From Maritimibacter alkaliphilus (lineage in GTDB: Bacteria > Pseudomonadota > Alphaproteobacteria > Rhodobacterales > Rhodobacteraceae): a stretch of 64,000 nucleotides of DNA. Position 1 is the stretch's first letter; every line of letters starts with the position of its first letter. Position numbers and translations under genes: made by a program. Below, piece by piece: positions 56,372 to 64,000 of the stretch. Where the stretch lies: the NCBI RefSeq assembly GCF_019801605.1, contig NZ_JAHVIT010000002.1, positions 1,364,001 to 1,428,000 on the forward strand, given 5' to 3'. The notes beneath the pieces are model-generated. The model was given only the letters and a program-made list of their open reading frames with translations, was not told the DNA's origin and made no database searches.

Positions 56372-56572
56372 GCTGCGTCTCCTCCGAATTCGGGCGGGGG
56401 CCCTGCGCTGGTTCGGGCATCATGCAGCGGCATACCTTGGTGTGCGGAGGGAAAAGCACGGCCAGGCTTGAGGTGGATTTATGTCTTTTGGATCATGGGT
56501 TTGCGCTGAAATTGCCCGCCTTTCTGCGTCCGCAGCATGGTCAGGCGGCAGCCGTGGCCTCCGGGGCAGTGG
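56372..56572 (-). promoter_or_regulatory. hupS promoter region
   Basis: The gap between hypF and hupS. HupR binds TTG-N5-CAA in R. capsulatus; here TTT-CAGCG-CAA occurs on the minus strand (56501-56511), one mismatch, 130 nt upstream of hupS. No perfect IHF match is seen. Weak evidence, by eye. Confidence 0.4.
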
Positions 56573-59215
56573 TCAGGCGCTTTCCAGCCGCGTCAGGGCG
56601 ATCACCGCCTGTCCAAGCGCCAGCCCACCGTCGTTCGCGGGCGTTTCGCGATGCAGCAGGAGCGGCAGATCCGCGAGCGCCCGGGCCGTCAGATCGAGCA
56701 GCAGCGCATTCTGGTAGCACCCGCCGGAAAGTGCCACGGCCCGCGCCGCGCCGCGCTCCACTAGCGCCCGGGCTCGGCTGGCAAAGGCGCGCGCCAGACC
56801 GGCATGGAAGCGCGCGGCGCGGATCGGATCGGCGCTCTTGTCGGTGAGCAGGGCGTGCAGCATCGGCGCAGGGTCGATCCCCGGCCCGCTGCCGAAGTCA
56901 TAGCCCGGATCGCCAGCCTGTAGCGCTGCGCCGCCCTCCGGTTGGCAGGCCAGCGCCTCAAGTCGCATGGCCGCCTCGCCCTCGAAACTTTGCCGCGCGG
57001 GGCAGAGCCCGAGGAGAGCTGCCACCGCGTCGAAGAGCCGTCCGGCCGAGGACGACATCGGCGCGTTCATCCGGGCCGCCTGCCGGGCGAGCGCCAGCGG
57101 ATGCCCCGCCAGATGCGCCTCGGCCGCGATCCCTGCCTGATCCAGCCGGGCGAGCGCATTGCGCCACGGCTCCTGTGCGGCGCGGTCGCCTCCGATCAGG
57201 GGCGCGGGCGTCAGGTGGGCTGTGCGGGTGCAGCCCTCGTAATCCCCTACCAGCAGCTCCCCGCCCCAGAGCGTGCCATCCGGCCCCAGCCCGGTGCCGT
57301 CCAGCACGATCCCTGCCACTGGCCCGCCGTCGCGCGGCCAGAGGTTCTCGGCCAGACAGGCGGCGAGATGCGCGTGGTGATGCGCCACCTCGATCACCGG
57401 CAGGGAGCTGGCATGGGCGTGCTGCGTGGCGCGGTAGCCGGGGTGCAGGTCACAGGCCATGGCCTGCGGGCGGTGATCGAAAAGCTGGGTATAGTCCCGC
57501 TCGGCCTGCAGGAAGGCCTGCCACGTTAGCGCCTCGTCGAGGTCGCCCAGATGGTGGCCCAGCAGGGCCTGCCCATTTTTGGTCAGGCAGAGCGCGGCCT
57601 TCATCTGACCGCCCATGGCCAGCACCTGCTGATGGGGCAGGCCGTCGGGCAGGGGCAGGGTGCCGGGCACGCGACCGCGGGCGCGGCGCAGGATCATCGG
57701 GCCCTGCGGGGTGATGCGCTCGACGCTGTCGTCCAGCCTGCGGGCGATGTCCCGGTCGTGCAGTACGAAGGCATCGGCAAAGGGCTCCAACATCTCACGC
57801 GCCTCGTCGTTGTGGATCGCCATGGGCGCGCCCGAAAGGTTGCCGGAGGTCATCACCAAGGGCCGGCCCACGGCATCGGCCAGCAGCCAGTGCAGTGGCG
57901 TGGCGGGCAGCATCCAGCCCAGCGTGGATTGGCCGGGGGCGAGGGCCTCGGGCAGGGGCTGGCCCGCCTTCTCCAGCAGGAGGATCGGCGCGGCGGGATC
58001 GGCAAGGCGGGCCTCCTCCTCCGCGCTCGGTAGGGCGTGGCGGCGGATGAGGTCGCGCGGGGCCATGAGGGCGAAGGGCTTGGACGGGCGGTGCTTGCGG
58101 GCGCGGAGCCGGGCGATGGCCTGGGCATTGGTTGCGTCGCAGGCGAGGTGGAACCCGCCGAGGCCCTTGATCGCGAGGATATGGCCCGAGGTCAGCAGGG
58201 CCGCGGCCCGCGCGATGGGATCGGGGTGCTGCGCCTTTTCACGGCTCCCTTCGGGCGCGGGGCGCTCATCTGGTCGGGAGGCAGGCGCGCGCTCCGGTCC
58301 GGTGCGACAGGCTGCGCCCCCGGCGTCCGAGGGCGCGCCGGGGCCTGTGGCTTGCGGCGCGGCTGCCTCCTCCAGCCAGACCTTTGGCCCGCAGTCGGGG
58401 CAGGCCACCGGCTGTGCATGAAAACGGCGGTCGGCGGGATCGTCGTATTCCGTCCGACAGGCGGGGCAGAGCGGGAAGGCCGCCATCGTCGTCTGCGCCC
58501 GGTCGTAGGGCAGGCCGGTCACGATGGTGAAACGCGGCCCGCAATGGGTGCAGTTGGTGAAGGCGTAGCCTGCGCGGCGGCCCTCTGTCCGGACCTCGGC
58601 GAGGCAGGCGGGGCAGGTCGCGGCGTCGGGCGTCACCCGCGTCTCGGCCCCTGCCGCGCCCGAGGCCGCGATGATGAACCCCTCACAGGCGGGCAGGTCC
58701 GCAGGCGCGCTTTCGACCGCGTCGATGCGCGCCAGCGGCGGGGCCTCGTCACGCAGTGCCGCCGCGAAGGCATCAAGGTTCGGGCCCGCGACATGGATCA
58801 GCACGCCCTCGGCATCGTTCAACACTTCGCCCGCCAGCCCCATGCGTCGCGCCAACTGCCAGACGAAGGGGCGAAACCCCACGCCCTGCACCTGCCCACG
58901 CACCCGGATGCGGCGGGCCTGCGGTGCAGGCGCGTCGTGCGGAGATGGCGCGCTTCCAGTCCGTGGAGCGAGGCCGCTCGTGCCGGGCGCACCGGTGCGG
59001 TGCGCGTTCTGCAACGCTGTCCCGGTCGCTGTGGAGGCGTCGGGCCGGGGTGCTAAGCTCTCATCCGGAACAGTTGGGGCGACCCCATCCGGCGCACTGG
59101 TGCGGTGCACTGGCGGCATGGCTGTCCCGGTGCCGTCGGACGCGCTGCCTTCCGGCGTGTCCTCGGGGCTGTCGGGGGCCGGGGTCTTGCCGGATGTCTT
59201 GGGCGGGCGCGTCAT
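56573..59215 (-). CDS. hypF: HypF carbamoyltransferase with long N-terminal extension
   Basis: 880 aa, versus about 750 usual. It makes the thiocarbamate donor for HypE. Order: a 100-residue Pro/Ala/Thr extension not found in known HypF; acylphosphatase domain from residue 101 (RRIRVRGQVQGVGFRPFVWQL); zinc-finger pairs (CPACLAEV, CTHCGPRF, CPACRTEY, CPDCGPKVW); a 50-residue Ala/Pro/Gly insert (about 282-330); YrdC domain (HILAIKGLGGFHLACDATN); Kae1-like domain (IEVAHHHAHLAACLAE, LSGGCYQNALL). The start at 59215 follows the hupV stop by 11 nt. The extension contains two imperfect copies of GT-A-HRT-AP. Confidence 0.94.
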   Translation of the reverse strand: MTRPPKTSGKTPAPDSPEDTPEGSASDGTGTAMPPVHRTSAPDGVAPTVPDESLAPRPDASTATGTALQNAHRTGAPGTSGLAPRTGSAPSPHDAPAPQARRIRVRGQVQGVGFRPFVWQLARRMGLAGEVLNDAEGVLIHVAGPNLDAFAAALRDEAPPLARIDAVESAPADLPACEGFIIAASGAAGAETRVTPDAATCPACLAEVRTEGRRAGYAFTNCTHCGPRFTIVTGLPYDRAQTTMAAFPLCPACRTEYDDPADRRFHAQPVACPDCGPKVWLEEAAAPQATGPGAPSDAGGAACRTGPERAPASRPDERPAPEGSREKAQHPDPIARAAALLTSGHILAIKGLGGFHLACDATNAQAIARLRARKHRPSKPFALMAPRDLIRRHALPSAEEEARLADPAAPILLLEKAGQPLPEALAPGQSTLGWMLPATPLHWLLADAVGRPLVMTSGNLSGAPMAIHNDEAREMLEPFADAFVLHDRDIARRLDDSVERITPQGPMILRRARGRVPGTLPLPDGLPHQQVLAMGGQMKAALCLTKNGQALLGHHLGDLDEALTWQAFLQAERDYTQLFDHRPQAMACDLHPGYRATQHAHASSLPVIEVAHHHAHLAACLAENLWPRDGGPVAGIVLDGTGLGPDGTLWGGELLVGDYEGCTRTAHLTPAPLIGGDRAAQEPWRNALARLDQAGIAAEAHLAGHPLALARQAARMNAPMSSSAGRLFDAVAALLGLCPARQSFEGEAAMRLEALACQPEGGAALQAGDPGYDFGSGPGIDPAPMLHALLTDKSADPIRAARFHAGLARAFASRARALVERGAARAVALSGGCYQNALLLDLTARALADLPLLLHRETPANDGGLALGQAVIALTRLESA

Positions 59216-59226
59216 CGCGGGCGGCC

Positions 59227-60657
59227 TCAGTGCACCGTGCAGACCATGCAGGGGTCGAAACTGCGCACGATATGCTGGACGGAAAGCGGCGTCTCCTCGC
59301 CCTCGGCCACCTCGGCCCCGACGAGCGCCATCTCCACCGGGCCGGGCGTGCCAGTGGCGTCGCGCGGCGAGAAGTTCCACGTCGTCGGCGCGACGATCTG
59401 GTAGGACGCGATCCGCCCGCCCTCGATCCGCAGCCAGTGGCCCAGAGAGCCGCGCGCGGCCTCGACCAGCCCCGCGCCGGTCCCGGCTTTGACCGTGGGC
59501 TGGTCGCCCATGAACCGCGCGTCCGGGTCGAGCGCCCGGGCCCAGTCCTCCAGCAACAGCTGCAACCGGGCGATCTCCAGCAGGCGGCCCGCGATCCGGG
59601 CGCGGGTGGAGCCTTCGGCGGCAAGCGCCTGCGCCAGCGGATGCCCGTCGATGGCCTGCCGGGCGAGCGCCCCGACCTCGGTCACGCGACCGCCAAGGCG
59701 TGGGGCCTTGCACCAGCTGTAGGCGCTCTCGCGCATGTCCTCGTCGGGCAGGGTCTGGCCCTGGGTCGGATGCGCGGTGTCCCCCAGCATCCAGGCGTGG
59801 CTGAGGTCCTCGGTGATCTGGGTAGCGTCGTAGGGGGTGACAGCGCCGTTGTCCCACAGGCCCGGGGCCATGGCGCGACCGCCCTCCAGCGGATAGGCCC
59901 CGAAGGAGAGGTAGCGCCGCGGGCCAAAGCCACTGAGGTGCAGCCCCAGATCGGCGGAGATCGCCATGAAGAGCCCGGCATCCCCCGTCTCCCAGGCCTC
60001 AAGCTCCGCGATGGTGGTGAGGGCGGCAAACGCCTCGACCGGGGCACCGAAGAGCCCGTCTTCGAGGTAACGGCGGAAGCTGCGCAGCGTGGCCAGCATC
60101 CGCACCCGGTCCTGTGCGGCGGGCGCTCGGGTGACGCCGCCGGGCTGGATCGCCAGCGTATGGGGCCATTTGCCCCCCAGCGTGCCCGCGATGTGGAAGA
60201 GCCTTGCGCGCGCCTCGGCGGTGGCGCGGGCGGCGCTGCCCTGAAGCGCGGTGAAGCGCTGCACGGCGCGGTCGTGCCAGGCGCGGCCCGCATAGGCGGG
60301 GCGGGCGAAGTCGGGCATGAAGAAGAGGTGGAAATGCGTCACATGGTCGGCCATGTTCTCGACCCCGTGCAGGATCGCCGCCGCAAGCGCGCCTTGTGCG
60401 GGCATCCGGGCGCCCGAGGCCTCGGCCAGGGCAAAGGCCGCCGCCGCCGACTGGCTGACCGAACAGATGCCGCAGATCCGGGGCGTCAGGGTCAGCGCAT
60501 CGCGCGGGTCCTTGCCGGGCAGCATCATCTCGAACCCGCGGAAGAGGGGCGAGTTCGCATAGGCCGCGGCCACCTGACCGTCGCGGATGTCGAGCTTGAT
60601 TTCGAGGTCGCCCTCGACCCGGTTGAAGGGCCCGACCAGAAGTTGCCGTTCGCTCAT
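59227..60657 (-). CDS. hupV: HupV, H2-sensing regulatory hydrogenase large subunit
   Basis: 476 aa. L1 RICGICSVSQSAAAAF and L2 DPCMVCTVH keep the nickel ligands. The protein ends right after the L2 His, with no extension, so HupD is not needed, as in all HupUV/HoxBC sensors. ATG at 60657 overlaps the hupU stop by ATGA. Forms the cytoplasmic H2 sensor with HupU that tells HupT whether H2 is present. Confidence 0.97.
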   Translation of the reverse strand: MSERQLLVGPFNRVEGDLEIKLDIRDGQVAAAYANSPLFRGFEMMLPGKDPRDALTLTPRICGICSVSQSAAAAFALAEASGARMPAQGALAAAILHGVENMADHVTHFHLFFMPDFARPAYAGRAWHDRAVQRFTALQGSAARATAEARARLFHIAGTLGGKWPHTLAIQPGGVTRAPAAQDRVRMLATLRSFRRYLEDGLFGAPVEAFAALTTIAELEAWETGDAGLFMAISADLGLHLSGFGPRRYLSFGAYPLEGGRAMAPGLWDNGAVTPYDATQITEDLSHAWMLGDTAHPTQGQTLPDEDMRESAYSWCKAPRLGGRVTEVGALARQAIDGHPLAQALAAEGSTRARIAGRLLEIARLQLLLEDWARALDPDARFMGDQPTVKAGTGAGLVEAARGSLGHWLRIEGGRIASYQIVAPTTWNFSPRDATGTPGPVEMALVGAEVAEGEETPLSVQHIVRSFDPCMVCTVH

Positions 60658-61646
60658 TTGCCGCCCTTCTCTGCGCCGGGGGGGATTTTCAGCCGGTCGG
60701 AATGGGCGTTCACGTCGATCCGTTTCGGCGTGGCGGCCTTGGACAGCGAGGCCAGCGCCATGAACCACGCCTTGGGCATGTCCGAGGGCAGGCCGATGGG
60801 AATGCCCGCGAGGGTCGGCGTCTCGGTGAAGGGGTGGCGGGGTTCCTCGAACTCGGGCGCGGTGCAGTTGATGCAGGGGTAGTTCCCCCGCGTGCAGGAG
60901 CCGGAACCGTTCCATGGCCGGATGTTGCAATCGGCATGGGCCTGCGTGCCGACGCAGCCGAGGTGTTCCATCATGCAGCCCATCTCGGACAGCTCGCGGG
61001 CCGAGGCCTTGTATTCGTAGAACTCGTTCTTGGTGCAGGCGTGGTGCACGAGGTTGTCGGCGTAGAAACGGGGCCGCCCCAGCGGGTCGAGGTCTTCTGC
61101 CGCAAGGCGGTCCTCGGCCAGCAGCAGCAGCGTTTCGGTTACCCAGTCGGGGTGGGTCGGACAGCCCGCAACATTGATCACCGGACGCCCCGACCGGGCG
61201 CGGAAATCGCCGGGCAGGGCGCCGCCTTTCAGCTTGCCGTCATAGGCCAGCCCCACGGCCCCCGCCGGGTTGCCGCCCGCCGAGGTCACGCCGCCATAGG
61301 CCGCGCAGGTGCCCACGGCCACCACGTCACGGGCCAGCGGCGCGAGGCTGCGCACCCAGTCGAGCATGGGCCGCCCGGTGCCCGCCAGCATGTGATAGCG
61401 CCCGGTGCCCTTGGGGCCGGTCACGATGGAGCCCTCGACGCAGAGCACGTCGAGCGTCTCTTCGCCTGCCTCGATCCGCGCCAGCAGGCGGCGCACCTCG
61501 GCCCCGGTCTCGACCGAGATCGAGGGATGCCAGAGCAGGTCGATACCCGCGTCGGTCAGCAGGTCGAAGACATTCGGGTCCTCGGCGCAGAGCAGCGACA
61601 TGGTGCAGCCGCCGCAGCCTGCGGATTGAAGCCACAGAAGGTTCAC
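60654..61646 (-). CDS. hupU: HupU, H2-sensing regulatory hydrogenase small subunit
   Basis: 330 aa, GTG start overlapping the hupT stop by GTGA. Lacks a Tat signal, so it stays in the cytoplasm, unlike HupS. FeS cysteines: LQSAGCGGCTMSLLC, VAVGTCAAYGGV, VAGCPTHPDW, HHACTKNEFYE, MGCMMEHLGCVG, DCNIRPWNG, GSCTRGNYPCINC. With HupV it forms the regulatory hydrogenase. Confidence 0.97.
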   Translation of the reverse strand: MNLLWLQSAGCGGCTMSLLCAEDPNVFDLLTDAGIDLLWHPSISVETGAEVRRLLARIEAGEETLDVLCVEGSIVTGPKGTGRYHMLAGTGRPMLDWVRSLAPLARDVVAVGTCAAYGGVTSAGGNPAGAVGLAYDGKLKGGALPGDFRARSGRPVINVAGCPTHPDWVTETLLLLAEDRLAAEDLDPLGRPRFYADNLVHHACTKNEFYEYKASARELSEMGCMMEHLGCVGTQAHADCNIRPWNGSGSCTRGNYPCINCTAPEFEEPRHPFTETPTLAGIPIGLPSDMPKAWFMALASLSKAATPKRIDVNAHSDRLKIPPGAEKGGK

Positions 61647-63064
61647 GTGTCCTCCGGTCGGTCAGGAGTGCCTGTCGTGTCGCCCGTGCGGGCGGGATCA
61701 TCTCCGGTTTCGGGCCCGCCGTCTGTCTTGCTGTCTGGCCCGCTCTCAGCCCCGGTGCCAAGCGGCAGGGCGAGGCGGAAGTCGCCCCCCGGCCCGGGGC
61801 CCAGCGTCAGCGCGCCGCCATGTTCCTCGGCGATCTTCGCGCTGATGGAGAGGCCGAGGCCGGTGCCCTGTCCCACGGGTTTGGTGGTGAAGAAGGGGTC
61901 GAAGATCGCCGCGCGGTTTTCCTCCGCCACACCGGGGCCGGTGTCGCGCACGGCAAGGACGGCGCGGCCGTTCTCGATGCCGATCTCGACGGTGACGGCG
62001 GCATCGTCGCGGCCCTGCACGGCATCCATGGCGTTCTGGATCAGGTTCATGACGATCTGCTGGATATGCCCCGGCGTGCCCTGCACCTTGAGAGAGGTCA
62101 TGCCGGTGAAACTGGTGGTGAGGCCGCTTTTCGACCCGCGCTCGACCCAATGGGCAGCCACGCGGGCCAGCTCCACCAGATCGAAGGCCGAGACATTGCC
62201 CGACCCTTCCGCCGAAAGACGCCGCAGGTCGGCCACGATGTCGCGCACCCGTTCGGCCCCGTCGCGGGCGCCGTCGATGGCCTGCCGCAGGTTGCGCAGG
62301 GCGCGGTCGAGCTTCAGCTCCTCGCGCAGCGAGACGAGTTCCTCCCGAGAGGCCCCGGACTGGACGCGGTCGAAATAGGTCTCGAACCGGCCCACGTAGC
62401 GCTCCAGCGCATGGGCATTGGCATAGACGAAGGAAATCGGGTTGTTCAGCTCATGGGCCACGCCCGCCAGCAGGCGGCCCAGAGAGGCGAGTTTCTCGTT
62501 GCGCACCAGCTGCATCTGCGCCTGTTGCAGGGCGCGGTGGCTTTCCTCCAGCTCGGAATAGGCGCGGCGCAGCTCTCCCAGCGGGCGGCCCACGAGGACG
62601 GCGCCGATCAGCCGGTGCCGGTCGTTGATCCGGGCGGAGAGGGTGAACTCGAAGGGGGAGGGCCCCTCGGTGGAGATCACGTTGGCCTCGAACCGCGTGT
62701 TCGAGAGGGTCAGGCGCAGGTCGGTCAGGGCTTTCGCGATGGCCTCGCCCCGTTCGGTGCGGAAGATCTCGGCCACGGGACGCCCCACGAGGTCGGAGGC
62801 CGCGCGCCCGGTGACGGTGCAGAGCGAGGCGCTGACCTCCTCGATGGTGCCGTCGCGGCCGACCACGGCCATGATCTCGCTGACGCTGTCGAGGACCGAG
62901 GCGATGAAGCGGCGCAGCTCGTGCAGCTCTTCGCCCTGCCGTTCCAGCTGCTCCTGATGGGCGACCAGATCGGCATAGGTGCGGTCCACCGCGGCCAGCA
63001 CGTTGACCCAGGCCTCGTCGCTGAAATCGGTCGCTTCCGTGGATGTGTCGGTCCCGGGACCCAT
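61643..63064 (-). CDS. hupT: HupT, hydrogenase sensor histidine kinase
   Basis: 473 aa from the ATG at 63064 (GAAAGGGC upstream); a GTG twelve codons earlier is open. Soluble, no transmembrane segments. PAS domain about 52-165 (GTIEEVSASLCTVTG), HisKA with H204 in LAGVAHELNNPISFVY, HATPase with IMNLIQNAMDAVQ, VRDTGPGVA and GQGTGLGLSISAKIAEEHGG. Acidic Pro/Thr tail of 45 residues at the C-terminus. It phosphorylates, and so inactivates, HupR when HupUV sees no H2. First gene of the hup cluster. Confidence 0.95.
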   Translation of the reverse strand: MGPGTDTSTEATDFSDEAWVNVLAAVDRTYADLVAHQEQLERQGEELHELRRFIASVLDSVSEIMAVVGRDGTIEEVSASLCTVTGRAASDLVGRPVAEIFRTERGEAIAKALTDLRLTLSNTRFEANVISTEGPSPFEFTLSARINDRHRLIGAVLVGRPLGELRRAYSELEESHRALQQAQMQLVRNEKLASLGRLLAGVAHELNNPISFVYANAHALERYVGRFETYFDRVQSGASREELVSLREELKLDRALRNLRQAIDGARDGAERVRDIVADLRRLSAEGSGNVSAFDLVELARVAAHWVERGSKSGLTTSFTGMTSLKVQGTPGHIQQIVMNLIQNAMDAVQGRDDAAVTVEIGIENGRAVLAVRDTGPGVAEENRAAIFDPFFTTKPVGQGTGLGLSISAKIAEEHGGALTLGPGPGGDFRLALPLGTGAESGPDSKTDGGPETGDDPARTGDTTGTPDRPEDT

Positions 63065-63461
63065 CGTTGCCCTTTCCCCCAGCTCCCCGCCCCATTTCAC
63101 CGGCGGGCGCCGTCGCGGTCTTCAAGATGTAGCCCCTCGCGCGCGGGAAATCTACGGGTGCGCCGCTTGGCTGGCCGTCCCGCAGGGCAGGGGGCGCGAC
63201 TCGGCGCCCTGCAGGGGGCTGCGAGGGGCGCGCGCGCATGGTGCGCGGGGAGACGCAGCCCTGCCGGGTGGAAAGCTGCCGTAGCGGCAGGCTGGCGCAG
63301 TGAACGATATTTGACCATTTGTGCGCCAACAAAAAAGAATCCTTCTGACACGAGGCGCGGCTTGACTTGATAGTGGCGCAAACGGCTCTACTGAAGGCAT
63401 CCCGAAACGCCGGGGCGACGCCGCCCCGGTTTCACTCACGCTTACTGGACAGGTTCGCGCC
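63065..63461. promoter_or_regulatory. Divergent region between hupT and an ABC binding protein
   Basis: 397 nt without a supported gene. Promoter-like TTGACT at 63363 and AT-rich 63305-63345. TTTGTGCGCCAAC (63318-63330) and GTGGCGCAAAC (63373-63383) form an imperfect inverted repeat about 55 bp apart. GAAAC-GC-CGGGGCG (63404-63417) pairs with CGCCCCGGTTTC (63422-63433) in the 5' leader of the binding-protein gene. Function unknown. Confidence 0.4.
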
Positions 63462-64000
63462 ATGAAAAACCTTCTCACGGTCTCCCTCCTTGCCCTGACC
63501 GCCTCGGCAGCTGCCGCGCAGGCGGAAACGCTCACCATCTCGTGGTGGGGCTACAACGGCGACAAGCTCAACGAACTGCTGATCGAACCCTTCAAGGCCG
63601 AATGCGGCTGCGACGTGGTCTTCGAGACCGGCAACAACGCCGACCGCCTTGGCAAGCTGACCGCGCGCGGCGGCAAGGGCGTCGACCTGATCTACCTGAC
63701 CGACAGCTACAGCCAGGTCGGGATCGAGAACGGCGTCTTTCAGGAGTTCGACCGCTCCAAGCTGACCAACCTCGACGAGCTTTACGAAGTGGCCCGCGAC
63801 CCGCAGGGCGGCTATGGCCCGGCCTACACCGTGGGCCGCATCGGCATCGTCTACGACGCCGACAGCGTCGAGCCGATCACCTCGTGGAACGACCTGTGGC
63901 GTGATGACCTGGCCGGCAAGCTGTCGCTGCCGAACATCACCACCACCGCGGGCCCGATGGTCGTGGTGCGGGCCGGTGACCTTGCAGGCACCGACGCCTA
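63462..64000 (+). CDS. ABC transporter solute-binding protein (family 1, PotD-like), partial
   Basis: The start of a gene that runs off the right edge; 179 residues seen. Signal peptide MKNLLTVSLLALTASAAAAQA. Then TLTISWWGYNGDKLNELLIEP, CDVVFETGNNADRLGKLTAR, GVDLIYLTDSYSQVGIENG and NDLWRDDLAGKLSLPN, the extracellular solute-binding protein family 1 pattern close to polyamine/iron binding proteins. Ligand unknown. Might pair with the fused permease at 40909, which has no binding protein beside it (inference). Confidence 0.85.
   Translation, partial: MKNLLTVSLLALTASAAAAQAETLTISWWGYNGDKLNELLIEPFKAECGCDVVFETGNNADRLGKLTARGGKGVDLIYLTDSYSQVGIENGVFQEFDRSKLTNLDELYEVARDPQGGYGPAYTVGRIGIVYDADSVEPITSWNDLWRDDLAGKLSLPNITTTAGPMVVVRAGDLAGTDA

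Overview
The window is GC-rich, densely coded DNA that looks like a member of the Rhodobacteraceae (Roseobacter / Rhodovulum / Paracoccus type). The signs are the soxRS-VWXYZABCD order, a hup-hyp cluster in Rhodobacter capsulatus order, the clpP-clpX and NDUFA12 / MlaD-like / DUF2155 / aat / accCB neighbourhoods, and small alphaproteobacterial families such as DUF2312. No database search was possible; identifications rest on recognised protein motifs and gene order.

Layout. 1-449: partial DUF1045 gene. 578-10686: sulfur-oxidation locus. A YeeE/YedE sulfur permease, the ArsR-type regulator soxR and soxS run leftward; soxVWXYZABCD runs rightward and ends at a strong terminator. 11006-18158: housekeeping genes (clpP, clpX, NDUFA12, MlaD-like, DUF2155, aat, accC, accB) and a secreted PRC-barrel protein. 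18514-27392: acetyl-CoA synthetase with a complete branched-chain-type ABC importer, divergent from a short-chain acyl-CoA-type XRE regulator. 27439-28353: an unknown membrane-anchored protein. 28749-33603: a receiver-only response regulator, a small membrane protein, an SLC5-transporter/histidine-kinase fusion and an orphan FliM/FliN-like protein. 33851-36082: persulfide/sulfide operon (TIGR01244 protein, two half-size YeeE/YedE proteins, a metallo-beta-lactamase dioxygenase-like protein). 36417-42624: small proteins, a degenerate enoyl-CoA hydratase / hydroxyacyl-CoA dehydrogenase, a sulfotransferase-like protein and a fused two-domain ABC permease. 42737-63064: [NiFe] uptake-hydrogenase cluster, all on the minus strand, in the order hupT-hupU-hupV-hypF-hupS-hupL-(66-aa protein)-hupC-terminator-hupD-F-G-H-J-K-hypA-hypB-hupR-hypC-D-E. 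63462-64000: start of an ABC solute-binding protein.

How it fits together. Periplasmic thiosulfate oxidation (SoxXA, YZ, B, CD) and H2 oxidation (HupSLC) can both feed electrons to respiration, so the window concentrates lithotrophic functions. HupUV is the H2 sensor acting on HupT and HupR; the Hyp and accessory Hup proteins build the NiFe and FeS centres. SoxR carries the two cysteines expected of a persulfide-sensing ArsR repressor, and an ATTC-N8-GAAT palindrome lies before soxX. Next to the sulfur genes is an acetate / short-chain-acid district (acs, LIV-type ABC importer, ScfR-like regulator, SLC5-STAC kinase). The least understood part is the SLC5-kinase / receiver / FliM-like module at 28749-33603, my best candidate for an undescribed signalling system.
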